Below are positions 1-8,969 of a stretch of 64,000 bases of DNA, piece by piece (position 1 is the stretch's first letter; each line of letters starts with the position of its first letter). The notes beneath the pieces were generated by a model. That model was not told the origin of the DNA. It searched no databases and saw only the letters and a list, made by a program, of their open reading frames with translations. Position numbers and translations under genes: made by a program. The DNA comes from Flavobacterium croceum DSM 17960 (GTDB lineage: Bacteria > Bacteroidota > Bacteroidia > Flavobacteriales > Flavobacteriaceae): positions 124,001-188,000 of the forward strand of contig NZ_PQNY01000003.1 in NCBI RefSeq assembly GCF_002917885.1, written 5' to 3'.

Positions 1-443
1 TGGTTAAAAATGGCAACTACGACCTTGTTATTTGTGGCAAAGAATCGCTTGACTACAACGGAGGAATGGTACCTGGTATGCTAGCCGCTTTACTTAACTA
101 TAATTTTGTAAACGCAGTTACTGATATTAAAGTAGAAGGAGACCAAACCAAAGTAGCTCGAGATATAGACGGTGGTAAAGAAATTGTTGCAACAGCACTT
201 CCGTTGGTAATAGGTGGGCAAAAAGGAATTGTAGAAGAAAAAGACTTGCGTATACCTAATATGCGAGGTATCATGACAGCTCGAACAAAACCTTTATCTG
301 TAGTAGAACCAGTAGATGCTACACAAACCACACAAGCTGTAAAGTTTGAAAAACCCGCACCAAAATCGGCTGTAAAAATGATAAGTGCTGACAATTTGGA
401 CGAGCTTATTAGTTTACTACACAACGAAGCAAAAGTTATTTAA
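1..443 (+). CDS. etfB: Electron transfer flavoprotein subunit beta (5' partial)
   Basis: Beta subunit of the electron transfer flavoprotein, which passes electrons from acyl-CoA dehydrogenases to the quinone pool and holds a structural AMP. The frame is open from base 3, so the start lies outside the window; a methionine codon at base 66 is internal. About 146 C-terminal residues are present of a usual ~250. They include the EtfB signature RIPNMRGIMTARTKPL, in which the basic, methionine-rich loop is diagnostic. The stop is 26 bases before the etfA start, so the two subunits are almost certainly co-transcribed. The family call is strong. Only the truncation by the window edge limits it. Confidence 0.95.
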   Translation, partial: VKNGNYDLVICGKESLDYNGGMVPGMLAALLNYNFVNAVTDIKVEGDQTKVARDIDGGKEIVATALPLVIGGQKGIVEEKDLRIPNMRGIMTARTKPLSVVEPVDATQTTQAVKFEKPAPKSAVKMISADNLDELISLLHNEAKVI

Positions 444-469
444 TTAAAACTCTTAAAAACGCAATCAAG

Positions 470-1438
470 ATGTCTATATTATTATATGCAGAATCGGCAG
501 AAGGAAAACTAAAAAAAGTAGCTTTTGAACTTTCTTCTTATGCAAAAAAAGTTGCCGAAACACTAGGTACAACTGTAACTGCAGTAACCATAAACTGCAA
601 CAACAATGCCGAATTATCAAAATACGGAACAGATAAAGTAGTTAAAATAATCAATCCAAGCTTAAACGATTTTAACGCAAAAGCATACGCCGATGCAATA
701 AAACAAGTAGCACAAAAAGAAAATAGCCAAGTAATTTTACTTTCTTCTACTACCGATAGCTTGTATCTAGCGCCATTAGTAAGCGTAGCTTTACAAGCAG
801 GATATGCTTCAAACGTAGTGAGTTTACCATTAGCTATAAATCCATTTCAAGTAAAAAGAACCGCTTTTTCAAACAAAGCTTTCAACATTACAGAAATAAA
901 TACCGAAGTAAAAGTTCTTTCAATTTCCAAAAACTCTTTTGGAATTGTTGAAAACAACACTTCGCTAACCGAAGAAGACTTTACGCCAAACCTAAACCAA
1001 GAAGATTTTGCAGTAAAAACAGAAGCTGTTGAAAAAGCTACAGGCAAAGTAACCATAGCCGATGCCGACATTGTAGTATCTGGCGGTCGTGGTATGAAAG
1101 GCCCAGAAAACTGGCACATAATAGAAGATTTAGCCAATACACTAGGCGCCGCTACAGCTTGTTCAAAACCCGTATCAGATATTGGTTGGAGACCTCATAG
1201 CGAACACGTAGGGCAAACAGGTAAACCCGTAGCATCCAACCTATACATTGCCGTAGGCATATCTGGAGCCATACAACACATTGCAGGTATTAACTCATCA
1301 AAAGTAAAAGTAGTAATCAATACCGACCCAGAAGCTCCATTTTTTAAAGTTGCTGATTATGGCATTGTAGGCGATGCGCTCGAAGTAGTACCTCAACTTA
1401 CCGAAAAATTAAAAGCTTTCAAAGCACAAAATCACTAA
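470..1438 (+). CDS. etfA: Electron transfer flavoprotein subunit alpha
   Basis: Alpha subunit of the ETF heterodimer, which carries the FAD cofactor in its C-terminal domain. The 322-residue length is normal. Residues 1-190 form the N-terminal nucleotide-binding-like domain. The C-terminal FAD domain shows SGGRGMKG (204-211), the GQTGKPV loop (about 248-254), GISGAIQH (263-270) and NTDPEAP (284-290), all typical FAD contacts. The ATG at 470 matches the family N-terminus (MSILLYAES). It directly follows etfB in the same orientation. In flavobacteria ETF serves fatty-acid and branched-chain amino-acid oxidation; that role is family knowledge rather than something shown by the neighbours here. 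Confidence 0.96.
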   Translation: MSILLYAESAEGKLKKVAFELSSYAKKVAETLGTTVTAVTINCNNNAELSKYGTDKVVKIINPSLNDFNAKAYADAIKQVAQKENSQVILLSSTTDSLYLAPLVSVALQAGYASNVVSLPLAINPFQVKRTAFSNKAFNITEINTEVKVLSISKNSFGIVENNTSLTEEDFTPNLNQEDFAVKTEAVEKATGKVTIADADIVVSGGRGMKGPENWHIIEDLANTLGAATACSKPVSDIGWRPHSEHVGQTGKPVASNLYIAVGISGAIQHIAGINSSKVKVVINTDPEAPFFKVADYGIVGDALEVVPQLTEKLKAFKAQNH

Positions 1439-1462
1439 AATATAACTAACTCAACCCGAAAG

Positions 1463-1491
1463 TAGGCTGTTGCATTATTTGCAGCAGTCTA
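1463..1491 (+). terminator. Probable terminator hairpin after etfA
   Basis: A 10-bp stem (1464-1473 with 1481-1490, two G-U pairs, plus an outer T-A pair) has a 7-base loop and is followed by an AT-rich tract without a clean T run. It lies 25 bases after the etfA stop. A weak intrinsic terminator is the simplest reading. Confidence 0.45.
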
Positions 1492-1552
1492 TTTTATTTA
1501 GAGCATTTGTTTTTTTTAAGAAGCAAAACTTTTTTGCTACCTTGCAAACCAT

Positions 1553-1641
1553 ATTCCTGCTGTACGCTTTATCTTTTTGTTTTTGAAATATAGATTATAC
1601 AAACCACAAAAACAAAAAGGATGCCGCTTCCATCAGGGCTA
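1553..1641 (+). repeat. Interspersed intergenic repeat, copy A (long-hairpin form)
   Basis: Starts ATTCCTGC and ends CAGGGCTA, the ends shared with four other copies in this window (4023, 14180 reversed, 39468, 54028). Its middle is a 12-bp perfect hairpin: 1574-1585 (TTTTTGTTTTTG) pairs with 1607-1618, and ATC/GAT pairing extends the stem past a bulged G. It lies between etfA and the next gene. No ORF or transposase is present. Confidence 0.75.
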
Positions 1642-1693
1642 AAAAATATACTTTTAGACTATTTGTAATCGTATTTAAAAACTATAAAGCATA

Positions 1694-2305
1694 ATGAGTT
1701 TAGTAAAACTTACCATAAAAGGAATTTCTTACAGCCAAACACAAAACGGAGCATACGCCCTAATACTCAATGAAGTAGACGGCGAAAAAAAACTTCCGAT
1801 CGTAATTGGTGCGTTTGAAGCACAATCTATAGCCATAGCCTTAGAAAAAGAAATAAAACCACCTAGACCACTCACACACGATTTATTTAAAACCTTTGCC
1901 GACCGATTTGATATTGTAGTAAAACAAGTTATTATACACAAACTTGTAGATGGTGTTTTTTATTCGAGCATCATTTGCGAACGCGACAAAATAGAAGAAA
2001 TTATAGACGCCCGAACTTCCGATGCTATAGCACTAGCACTGCGTTTCGATTCGCCTATATTTACATATAGAAACATACTAGACAAAGCAGGAATATATTT
2101 GAGCAATAACCCTGCAGAAAATGAAGACACCGATAGCCCAATAAACAATCTAGAAGACGTGGTAAGCTACCAACCAGAAAAAACTTCTGAATTAAGCGGA
2201 CTAACAATTACCGAGCTTTACACTCTTTTGGACGCTGCTGTACAAGAAGAAGACTATGAAAAAGCAGCAAAAATAAGAGATGAGATTTCAAAAAAAGAAT
2301 CTTAA
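1694..2305 (+). CDS. Bifunctional nuclease (BFN) family protein with C-terminal UVR domain
   Basis: Residues 1-140 match the BFN/DUF151 fold: the [19 protein letters not shown] stretch and the [11 protein letters not shown] segment near residue 110 are its hallmarks. BFN proteins from plants and thermophiles have been reported as DNase/RNase, but the bacterial role is poorly defined. Residues about 168-200 form a UVR motif ([21 protein letters not shown]), the short helix pair found in UvrB/UvrC and McsA that mediates protein contacts. The start is ATG at 1694 after repeat copy A. The stop is two bases before thyA, so it probably heads a thyA-folA operon, a link between nucleic-acid handling and thymidylate supply that is inference only. 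Confidence 0.85.
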   Translation: MSLVKLTIKGISYSQTQNGAYALILNEVDGEKKLPIVIGAFEAQSIAIALEKEIKPPRPLTHDLFKTFADRFDIVVKQVIIHKLVDGVFYSSIICERDKIEEIIDARTSDAIALALRFDSPIFTYRNILDKAGIYLSNNPAENEDTDSPINNLEDVVSYQPEKTSELSGLTITELYTLLDAAVQEEDYEKAAKIRDEISKKES

Positions 2306-2307
2306 CC

Positions 2308-3132
2308 ATGAAACAATACCACGACTTAATAAAACACGTTTTAGAACACGGTGTTCAAAAAGGAGATCGCACCGGCACTGGTACTAAAAGCGTATTCGGG
2401 TACCAAATGCGATTTGATTTAAGCGAAGGTTTTCCTATGGTTACAACCAAAAAACTTCATTTAAAATCAATAATATATGAGTTATTATGGTTTTTAAAAG
2501 GTGATACCAATATAGCATATCTCAACAAAAATGGCGTTAAAATTTGGGACGAATGGGCAGACCCAAATGGAGATTTAGGCCCCGTATATGGACATCAATG
2601 GCGCAATTGGAATAGTGAAGAAATAGACCAAATTACAGAGCTTATAGAAACCTTAAAAACCAATCCAAACAGCCGCAGAATGCTCATTTCGGCTTGGAAC
2701 CCTTCGGTTTTACCTAATACTTCTCAATCATTTGCCAAAAATGTAGCACAAGGTAAAGCTGCATTACCACCATGCCATGCTTTTTTTCAGTTTTATGTAG
2801 CACATGGTAAACTCTCTTGCCAGCTATACCAGCGCAGTGCCGATATATTTTTGGGCGTTCCTTTTAACATTGCTTCTTATGCCCTACTTACTATGATGAT
2901 AGCGCAAGTTTGTAATTTAGAAGCGGGAGAGTTTATACACACTTTTGGCGACGCACATATTTACAACAATCATTTTGAACAAGTAGAACTACAACTTTCT
3001 AGAGAACCAAAACCTTTACCAAAAATGATATTAAACCCAAAAGTAAAGAATATTTTCGATTTTACTTTTGAAGACTTTACCTTAGAAGGTTACGACCCTC
3101 ACCCACACATCAAAGGAATTGTGTCTGTATAA
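2308..3132 (+). CDS. thyA: Thymidylate synthase
   Basis: Converts dUMP to dTMP using methylenetetrahydrofolate and releases dihydrofolate. At 274 residues it is close to the 264-residue E. coli enzyme. The catalytic cysteine is C156 in [12 protein letters not shown]. The phosphate-binding arginine loop is QRSAD, followed by [13 protein letters not shown], and the N-terminal RTGTGT loop is present. A roughly 15-residue insert before the active site ([15 protein letters not shown]) is longer than in E. coli. It is two bases from the upstream gene and followed by a 2TM gene and folA, which recycles the dihydrofolate made here. Confidence 0.98.
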   Translation: MKQYHDLIKHVLEHGVQKGDRTGTGTKSVFGYQMRFDLSEGFPMVTTKKLHLKSIIYELLWFLKGDTNIAYLNKNGVKIWDEWADPNGDLGPVYGHQWRNWNSEEIDQITELIETLKTNPNSRRMLISAWNPSVLPNTSQSFAKNVAQGKAALPPCHAFFQFYVAHGKLSCQLYQRSADIFLGVPFNIASYALLTMMIAQVCNLEAGEFIHTFGDAHIYNNHFEQVELQLSREPKPLPKMILNPKVKNIFDFTFEDFTLEGYDPHPHIKGIVSV

Positions 3133-3171
3133 CTCATTTTTTTTAATTTAATAGTTTAAAATCAATCCATT

Positions 3172-3501
3172 ATGAATGCAGAACAACACGAAATATATGA
3201 ATACGCACGAAAACGAATTGCTCAAAAAAAACGATTTTATTTTCATTTTTTTGTATTCTTCACGACCTCTGTTTTCCTTTTCATTCTCAACAAATGGGTT
3301 GGTATAGGCAAAGAATACCATTGGCACTTATGGGCTACACTTATATGGCTGTTTTTAGTAATAATTCATTTTATTCAAGTATTTATAATAGACAGTTTTA
3401 TGAATAAAAAATGGGAACGAGAACAAATAGATAGACTTATGGCAATGCAACAAAAAAAACTAGAACAGCTTAAAAACGAACTAGAAAACCAAAAAAAATG
3501 A
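3172..3501 (+). CDS. 2TM domain-containing small membrane protein
   Basis: 109 residues with two strongly hydrophobic helices (about 24-42 and 54-72), a basic N-terminus and a charged coiled C-terminal tail (about 80-109). This is the layout of the Bacteroidetes 2TM family, often encoded beside two-component or metabolic genes and of unknown role. Its TGA overlaps the folA ATG (ATGA), so translation is likely coupled. The family name is recognised from the pattern; no function can be assigned. Confidence 0.75.
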   Translation: MNAEQHEIYEYARKRIAQKKRFYFHFFVFFTTSVFLFILNKWVGIGKEYHWHLWATLIWLFLVIIHFIQVFIIDSFMNKKWEREQIDRLMAMQQKKLEQLKNELENQKK

Positions 3502-3980
3502 TTATACTAATTGCTGCTACTGCCCAAAACAATGCTTTAGGTAAAAACAACCAACTACTATGGCATTTACCCAACGATTTTAAGCACTTTAAAAACCTTA
3601 CCTCGGGCCACTATATCATTATGGGCCGCAAAACCTTCGAAACTTTTCCAAAACCCTTACCAAACCGCACCCACATCATCATTAGTCGTTCGCAATACCA
3701 AGCGCCCGAAGGCTGTATTACTGTAAACTCATTACACGAAGCCATACAAAAATGCCCAAAAGACCAAGATATTTACATCATTGGTGGCGGTCAAATATAC
3801 CAACAAGCAATAAACATTGCCAACAAAATAGAACTCACACGAGTACATCACCATTTTGAAGCCGATACTTTTTTCCCAGAAATAGACCCTAACAAATGGC
3901 AACTTATTCAAGAACATTACCACCCTAGCGACGAAAAACACGCCTATAGTTTTACTTTTCAAACCTATATAAAAAAATAG
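3498..3980 (+). CDS. folA: Dihydrofolate reductase
   Basis: Reduces dihydrofolate to tetrahydrofolate with NADPH, restoring the cofactor consumed by thyA upstream. The 160-residue length is typical. Visible motifs: N-terminal IAATAQNNALG, the substrate loop LLWHLPNDFKHFK with the catalytic acidic residue, MGRKTFETFP for NADPH binding, and IIGGGQIYQQA near the C-terminus. The ATG at 3498 overlaps the preceding stop by four bases. The thyA-folA pairing in one operon is classical. Confidence 0.97.
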   Translation: MIILIAATAQNNALGKNNQLLWHLPNDFKHFKNLTSGHYIIMGRKTFETFPKPLPNRTHIIISRSQYQAPEGCITVNSLHEAIQKCPKDQDIYIIGGGQIYQQAINIANKIELTRVHHHFEADTFFPEIDPNKWQLIQEHYHPSDEKHAYSFTFQTYIKK

Positions 3981-4022
3981 TTTTTTTTCTAGAAGCGAAT
4001 CGGTAGTGCAATTGCTATACCC

Positions 4023-4084
4023 TATTCCTGCCATCACTATTAGGCTTTCGCTTCGCTACAGCGCTAGCCGTTCTGTCAGGGCTA
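4023..4084 (+). repeat. Interspersed intergenic repeat, copy B (short form)
   Basis: Begins TATTCCTGC and ends TCAGGGCTA, the same ends as copy A. The 40-base middle is GC-rich for this genome and carries GCTTCGCTACAGCGC-type inverted segments instead of the long AT hairpin. It sits between folA and the methyltransferase promoter. Confidence 0.65.
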
Positions 4085-4115
4085 GATTGCCAACCATAAA
4101 ACGAGAAAAAGAAAA

Positions 4116-4131
4116 TAAATTTGTACTTTTG
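4116..4131 (+). promoter_or_regulatory. Two overlapping -7 boxes for the menaquinone methyltransferase-porT unit
   Basis: TAAATTTG (4116-4123) and TACTTTTG (4124-4131) both fit the Bacteroidetes TAnnTTTG -7 consensus, 17-30 bases before the ATG at 4148. The TTG at 4121 lies inside the first box, which argues against using it as a start codon. No convincing -33 TTG was found at the usual spacing. Confidence 0.55.
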
Positions 4132-4147
4132 CCCAAAATTTTACCTT

Positions 4148-4879
4148 ATGTCTCAAAACATTACGCCTTATAAAAATTCTACACTCGGAAAAAAAGAACA
4201 AGTAACGCAAATGTTCGATACTATTTCTGAAAACTACGATGGACTCAATCGCGTAATTTCGTTTGGAATAGATGTAAAGTGGCGTAAAAAAGTACTTCAA
4301 ATGGTGGCTTCTCAAAACCCCGAAACCGTACTAGATATAGCTACAGGAACTGGAGACTTAGTATTGTTGATGGCACAAACCTCAGCCAAAAAAATTATTG
4401 GATTAGACATCTCTGCTGGAATGCTCGAAGTAGGCAAGAAAAAAGTAGCCGAAAAAAAATTAGAACATAAAATAGAAATGGTACTCGGCGATAGCGAAAA
4501 CATACCCTACCCCGACAATTATTTTGATGCCATTACAGTATCTTTTGGAATAAGAAACTTTGAAACTTTAGAAAAAGGTCTTGCAGAAATATTACGTGTA
4601 CTCAAACCCAATGGTATTTTTGTAATTTTAGAAACTTCGGTACCTACCCAATTTCCGTACAAACAAGGTTATGGAATTTACACAAAATATATACTGCCAA
4701 CCATAGGAAAATTATTTTCCAAAGACCAAGTTGCCTACGGATATTTATCGGAATCTGCCAATAATTTTCCATTTGGAGAAAAGTTAAACAATATTTTGCG
4801 AAAAGTTGGGTTTATAAATGTAGTGCATCAACCCCAAACGTTTGGTGTAGCTACTATTTATTCGGCATCAAAAAAATAA
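4148..4879 (+). CDS. ubiE: Demethylmenaquinone methyltransferase (UbiE/MenG)
   Basis: SAM-dependent C-methyltransferase for the last step of menaquinone synthesis. ATG 4148 gives MSQNITPYKN and 243 residues; a longer TTG-started frame would place translation inside the promoter. The glycine-rich SAM motif is DIATGTGD (63-70), followed by GLDISAGML and the family signature around DNYFDAITVSFGIRN. The C-terminal QVAYGYLSESANNFP matches UbiE signature 2. porT follows after five bases, so the two are likely transcribed together. Since flavobacteria use menaquinone rather than ubiquinone, MenG activity is the expected one. Confidence 0.95.
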   Translation: MSQNITPYKNSTLGKKEQVTQMFDTISENYDGLNRVISFGIDVKWRKKVLQMVASQNPETVLDIATGTGDLVLLMAQTSAKKIIGLDISAGMLEVGKKKVAEKKLEHKIEMVLGDSENIPYPDNYFDAITVSFGIRNFETLEKGLAEILRVLKPNGIFVILETSVPTQFPYKQGYGIYTKYILPTIGKLFSKDQVAYGYLSESANNFPFGEKLNNILRKVGFINVVHQPQTFGVATIYSASKK

Positions 4880-4884
4880 TCATC

Positions 4885-5592
4885 ATGAAAAAATGCTTCA
4901 TCCTAATACTCATTGGTTTATACAGCATATCTGCTGTGTCTCAAACCAAAGGGTTATTTAGCAAAGACCCCATTATAAATCTAGAAAACTGGAATAAACA
5001 AAGAGTATTTTGGGGATTTTTTTTAGGATTTAACAACTACGATTTTAAAATTGACTACAAAAAAAACCAACCTACAGATATTTTGGTTAAAAGCACAACA
5101 GGTTTTAATGTAGGTTTAATTGGTAATTTAAGACTTCAAGAATATGTAGATTTACGCTTTGAACCAGGACTTTATTATGCTCAACGCGATTTGACTTTTC
5201 CAAATTTAACACGCGAAAAAGATTACCTCAGACAAGTAAAGGCAACCTATATTCATTTTCCTTTATTATTAAAATATTCTGCATTACGCACAGGAAATGT
5301 ACGCCCGTTTTTACTTGGCGGATTGTCTACTACTTTAAACCTTAGTAGCAATTCTAAAACCAAAGATGATAATGTTCAAAACCGTTTTAGAGTACAACCT
5401 TGGACACAAAATTACGAACTAGGCTTTGGTATCGATATTTATACCGAGTACTTTGTTTTTTCGCCGTCTATACGTGGAGTATTTGGTTTTAAAGACGAGT
5501 TGATAAGAGACAACGATCCAAACAGCCCTTGGACAAGTAATATAGAATCTATGAAAACGCGAGCAATTTTAATAAATTTTGCTTTTCATTAA
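4885..5592 (+). CDS. porT: PorT, type IX secretion system outer-membrane protein
   Basis: 235 residues with a signal peptide (MKKCFILILIGLYSISAVSQ) followed by the PorT pattern of short amphipathic beta strands, including GFFLGFNNYDFKIDY, EPGLYYAQRDLTF and FLLGGLSTTLNL. PorT is an essential outer-membrane component of the T9SS, which exports proteins bearing C-terminal sorting domains. Two such cargo candidates lie in this window (11034-12755 and the amylase at 62143). Placement between ubiE and a TrmH-type gene is, as I recall, common in flavobacteria. Its stop codon overlaps the stop of the opposing gene. Confidence 0.88.
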   Translation: MKKCFILILIGLYSISAVSQTKGLFSKDPIINLENWNKQRVFWGFFLGFNNYDFKIDYKKNQPTDILVKSTTGFNVGLIGNLRLQEYVDLRFEPGLYYAQRDLTFPNLTREKDYLRQVKATYIHFPLLLKYSALRTGNVRPFLLGGLSTTLNLSSNSKTKDDNVQNRFRVQPWTQNYELGFGIDIYTEYFVFSPSIRGVFGFKDELIRDNDPNSPWTSNIESMKTRAILINFAFH

Positions 5593-6320
5593 CAATTCCG
5601 TTTAAATTCGCTTAAAAAAATAGCCGTTGCAGAAGCCACATTTAAACTTTCTGTTTTTTGGTGTGTTCCAAACCTAGGAATAGCAATTTTATGAGTAACC
5701 AAACGCTCTATGTTTTTTGAAATACCATTGGCCTCATTGCCCATAACAAGAATACCTTGTACAGGTAATTGCTGTTGATACACATTTATACCGTCCATAA
5801 ACGTGCCATAAATAGGCAAATTGGTGTTTTGTAAATAGTTTTCCAAATCAATATAACTTACTTGTACTCTAGCTATAGAACCCATTGTTGCCATAACGAC
5901 CTTTGGGTTATACAAATCTACGGTTTCTTTGCTGCATACTATTTGAGAAACTCCATACCAATCACAAAGTCTTATTATAGTACCAAAGTTACCTGGGTCT
6001 CGCACATTATCCAAAGCGAGTACCAATCCGTTTGTTTGCATGGGTTTCTCGGCAGGAATTTCAAAAACAGCCAAACAACTACTAGGAGTGGCTAAACAAC
6101 TTATCTTTTGCATTTCTGTATCAGAAACTAGATGCTTTTTAATACTCGAAACTTGCGTAAACAAACTACTATTGGTTACAAATAGTTGGTGTAAAACATA
6201 TTCTGCATCGAGTAACTCATCTATTACTTTTATTCCTTCGGCAATAAAAAGCTGGTGCTGTAGTCTATATTTTTTGTGTTGCAATGAGGTTATGAGCTTA
6301 ATTTGGTTTTTACTAAGCAT
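5589..6320 (-). CDS. SpoU/TrmH-family RNA 2'-O-methyltransferase
   Basis: 243 residues. The N-terminus (1-90) is a substrate-binding domain of the SpoU_sub_bind type. The C-terminal SPOUT knot shows the three signatures LALDNVRDPGNFGTIIR, VMGNEANGIS and IPRFGTHQKTESLNVASATAI, in which the asparagine of the first and the SLNVA loop of the third bind SAM. It methylates rRNA or tRNA ribose; the exact target cannot be read from sequence. ATG at 6320 (minus strand). The gene converges with porT, sharing bases 5589-5592 at the stops, and diverges from the BamA/TamA-like gene. Confidence 0.92.
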   Translation of the reverse strand: MLSKNQIKLITSLQHKKYRLQHQLFIAEGIKVIDELLDAEYVLHQLFVTNSSLFTQVSSIKKHLVSDTEMQKISCLATPSSCLAVFEIPAEKPMQTNGLVLALDNVRDPGNFGTIIRLCDWYGVSQIVCSKETVDLYNPKVVMATMGSIARVQVSYIDLENYLQNTNLPIYGTFMDGINVYQQQLPVQGILVMGNEANGISKNIERLVTHKIAIPRFGTHQKTESLNVASATAIFLSEFKRNC

Positions 6321-6328
6321 AAAATATG

Positions 6329-6336
6329 TATTTTTG
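6329..6336 (+). promoter_or_regulatory. -7 box for the BamA/TamA-like gene
   Basis: TATTTTTG fits TAnnTTTG. The predicted transcription start is about 6343, practically at the TTG start codon at 6344, suggesting a leaderless or near-leaderless message. It lies in the 23-bp divergent gap after the methylase start. Confidence 0.5.
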
Positions 6337-6343
6337 AAAAAAA

Positions 6344-8926
6344 TTGTCGTTTTTGAAAAATAGAATTACAAAAATAGCATTATATCTTGTAACCTTGCTT
6401 ATTGTAAGCTGTAATATTACGAAAAGGGTTCCAAATGGAAAGAGACTTCTTTCTGAATCTGATATTTTGGTAAACAATAAAATATCGAAAGATGAAGAGG
6501 CTTATTATCAATTGTACCAAAAAAGAAATAGTTCTATTTTGGGCTACAAGTTAAGGCTGAATTTGTATAATTTGGCAACTCCAAAAAAAGACTCTTTGTA
6601 TGAAGCTTGGCTTACAAAAAACCCAAAAACACATCAGTTTTTAACGAGTTTTTTATCTGATAAGCAAGTAAATAGATTAGGAAAATCATTTGTTGTTTCG
6701 GGTATGGGAAATTTTTTACGAGGTATTGGAGAACCTCCAGTTATACTCGATAGTACCAGCACCAAAAAATCTTTAAAAAGATTAGAGTCATTTTATTTTA
6801 ACAAAGGGTATTTTGATGTAAAAAATCATTTTGTTGTAGATACTTCCAAGGCAAAGCAAGCTTTTTTGAAATATTATATAGAACTTGGCAATCCGTACAG
6901 TGTAGATTCTTTGTATTCCAAAATTGACAGTCCCGTTTTAGATTCTTTGTATCAAAAAGGATTAAAACAAACCGTATTAAAAACTAACAAACAATATAGC
7001 ACAGAAGATTTAAACTACGAGCGTACACGTATTACAAGCCATTTTAGAAACAACGGAGCCTATCTATTTCAATCAAATTATATTACTTATGATATAGATA
7101 CCATTGGAAAAAAATATAAAACCAGTGTAGGCACGCTGATTAAGAATTTTAATTATTACGAAAACGACACATTAAAACAAGCTCCTTTTAAACTCTATAA
7201 AATAAACCGAGTAAACATTTATACAGATCATAGCAACAACAAAACTGAAAACTTTATTATAAAAGACAGTACACAGTATAGTGATTTTTATTTGTACAGT
7301 CAAAAAAAATTAAAATACCGCCCAAAATCTATTACCGATGCTATTTTTATTACCAAAGGAAGTATGTTTTCGGACGAAAATACATCACTCACATCAAGAT
7401 ACCTTAGTAACCTACGTGTGTTTAACTACCCAACCATAATTTACAAACCCGATCCAAAAGATAGTAACGGACTTATTTCAGAAATTTATTTAGTACCTCG
7501 AAAAAAATACACTTTGAATACCTCTGCCGATTTCACACATTCCAACATACAAGACTTTGGTATATCGGGTAATAGTTCGGTGAGTATTCGAAATGTTTTT
7601 AATGGAACCGAGACTTTTGAAATAGGCTTGAGAGGTACTATTGCAACGTCCAAACAATTGGCAAATCCAGACAATCGCTTTTTTAATATTTCGGAAATTG
7701 GTATCGATGCTAAATTGAATTTTCCGAGAATATTTTTTCCAATAAAAACAAACAAAATAATTCCAAAAAGCATGATTCCTTCTACTACTTTAAGTGTAGG
7801 TTTTGCCAAACAAACCAATATTGGTCTTGACAAACAAAATCTTACAAGTAGTTTTAGTTACAATTGGAAACCAAGTTCAAAAACTACGGCAAAATTCGAT
7901 TTATTTAATATTCAATTTGTAAAAAATTTGAATATTGGCAATTATTTCAACATCTACAAATCGTCTTACACTACTTTGAACAATCTTGCTTTGGCCTACA
8001 ATGCTAATACCAATTATTTTTATACAAATCCAGATACAAATTTGCCCGAGTTAATAATAGAAGATGGTGTTGGTGGATTTATATACGATGCCTTAGTACA
8101 ACCTAATAACCTAGGTAATCCGTTTATTTCTCTAGAAGATTACAAAACTGTTTTGAGCATATTGGAACGTTACAACAGGCTTACAGAAGATAATTTAATA
8201 TTTGCTTCTACATTTTCATACAATAGAACTACCCAAGAAAACACAGGCGATAAAAATTTTCATTCATACAAATTTAAAGTAGAATCTGCAGGAAATTTCT
8301 TGGCGCTAATAGCTAGAATGTCTAAACAATTAAAAACACAAGAAGGAGCGGGTACTTTTTTTGAAGTACAATATTCACAATATGTAAAAGGAGAATTTGA
8401 GTTTATAAAACATTGGGATTTATTTGGCAAAAATGTACTCGCAACACGAATGTTTGCTGGAATGGCAATACCCTACGGAAATTCGAAAACTGTTCCTTTT
8501 TCTAGAAGTTACTTTTCTGGAGGTTCAAACGATAATAGAGCATGGCAACCTTATAGTTTAGGCCCTGGCAGTAGCGGTAGTATTTTTGATTTTAATGAAG
8601 CTAATATGAAAATTGCTCTAAATGCCGAACTTCGTTTTCCAATGTTTGGTAAATTTAATGGAGCTATTTTTGCCGATGCTGGTAACATTTGGAATTTTTT
8701 GGATGCCACTACCGAAAAATCATTTTTATTCAAAGGAATTAATTCGTTAGACGAATTTGCCTTAGGTACAGGTTTTGGACTTCGTTACGATCAAGGCTTA
8801 TTTGTAGTGCGTGCCGATTTGGGTTTTAAAACCTACAACCCTGCCCTAGAAGTAAATCACCGTTGGTTTAAACAAATTAATCTAAACGAGTCGGTTATAA
8901 ATATTGGTATTAATTATCCGTTCTAA
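6344..8926 (+). CDS. BamA/TamA-family outer-membrane lipoprotein
   Basis: 860 residues. A short lipoprotein signal ends in LLIVSC with C23 as the probable lipidated residue. POTRA-like segments run to about residue 430, and a C-terminal Omp85 beta-barrel ends with the typical aromatic terminus (...INIGINYPF). Barrel hallmarks include SRSYFSGGSNDNRAW and the ...GTGFGLRYDQG strand. Bacteroidetes often carry such lipidated TamA-like proteins besides BamA; the role in outer-membrane protein or lipid transport is inferred. No in-frame ATG precedes the signal peptide, so translation must begin at TTG 6344 or TTG 6353. The ATG at 6326 is in frame but hits a stop after three codons. Confidence 0.88.
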   Translation: MSFLKNRITKIALYLVTLLIVSCNITKRVPNGKRLLSESDILVNNKISKDEEAYYQLYQKRNSSILGYKLRLNLYNLATPKKDSLYEAWLTKNPKTHQFLTSFLSDKQVNRLGKSFVVSGMGNFLRGIGEPPVILDSTSTKKSLKRLESFYFNKGYFDVKNHFVVDTSKAKQAFLKYYIELGNPYSVDSLYSKIDSPVLDSLYQKGLKQTVLKTNKQYSTEDLNYERTRITSHFRNNGAYLFQSNYITYDIDTIGKKYKTSVGTLIKNFNYYENDTLKQAPFKLYKINRVNIYTDHSNNKTENFIIKDSTQYSDFYLYSQKKLKYRPKSITDAIFITKGSMFSDENTSLTSRYLSNLRVFNYPTIIYKPDPKDSNGLISEIYLVPRKKYTLNTSADFTHSNIQDFGISGNSSVSIRNVFNGTETFEIGLRGTIATSKQLANPDNRFFNISEIGIDAKLNFPRIFFPIKTNKIIPKSMIPSTTLSVGFAKQTNIGLDKQNLTSSFSYNWKPSSKTTAKFDLFNIQFVKNLNIGNYFNIYKSSYTTLNNLALAYNANTNYFYTNPDTNLPELIIEDGVGGFIYDALVQPNNLGNPFISLEDYKTVLSILERYNRLTEDNLIFASTFSYNRTTQENTGDKNFHSYKFKVESAGNFLALIARMSKQLKTQEGAGTFFEVQYSQYVKGEFEFIKHWDLFGKNVLATRMFAGMAIPYGNSKTVPFSRSYFSGGSNDNRAWQPYSLGPGSSGSIFDFNEANMKIALNAELRFPMFGKFNGAIFADAGNIWNFLDATTEKSFLFKGINSLDEFALGTGFGLRYDQGLFVVRADLGFKTYNPALEVNHRWFKQINLNESVINIGINYPF

Positions 8927-8939
8927 TTTTTAAAATTAG

Positions 8940-8947
8940 TATTTTTG
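8940..8947 (+). promoter_or_regulatory. -7 box upstream of fbaA
   Basis: TATTTTTG matches TAnnTTTG, 22 bases before the fbaA ATG. No clear -33 TTG was found at the expected distance. Confidence 0.45.
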
Positions 8948-8969
8948 TAAATTATTAAAACTAAAAACA

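Noticed and set aside
4121..4147. TTG-started extension of the menaquinone methyltransferase
   Set aside because: Overlaps two -7 boxes; ATG 4148 fits the family.
6326..6334. ATG at 6326 as start of the BamA/TamA-like gene
   Set aside because: In frame but followed by a stop after three codons.
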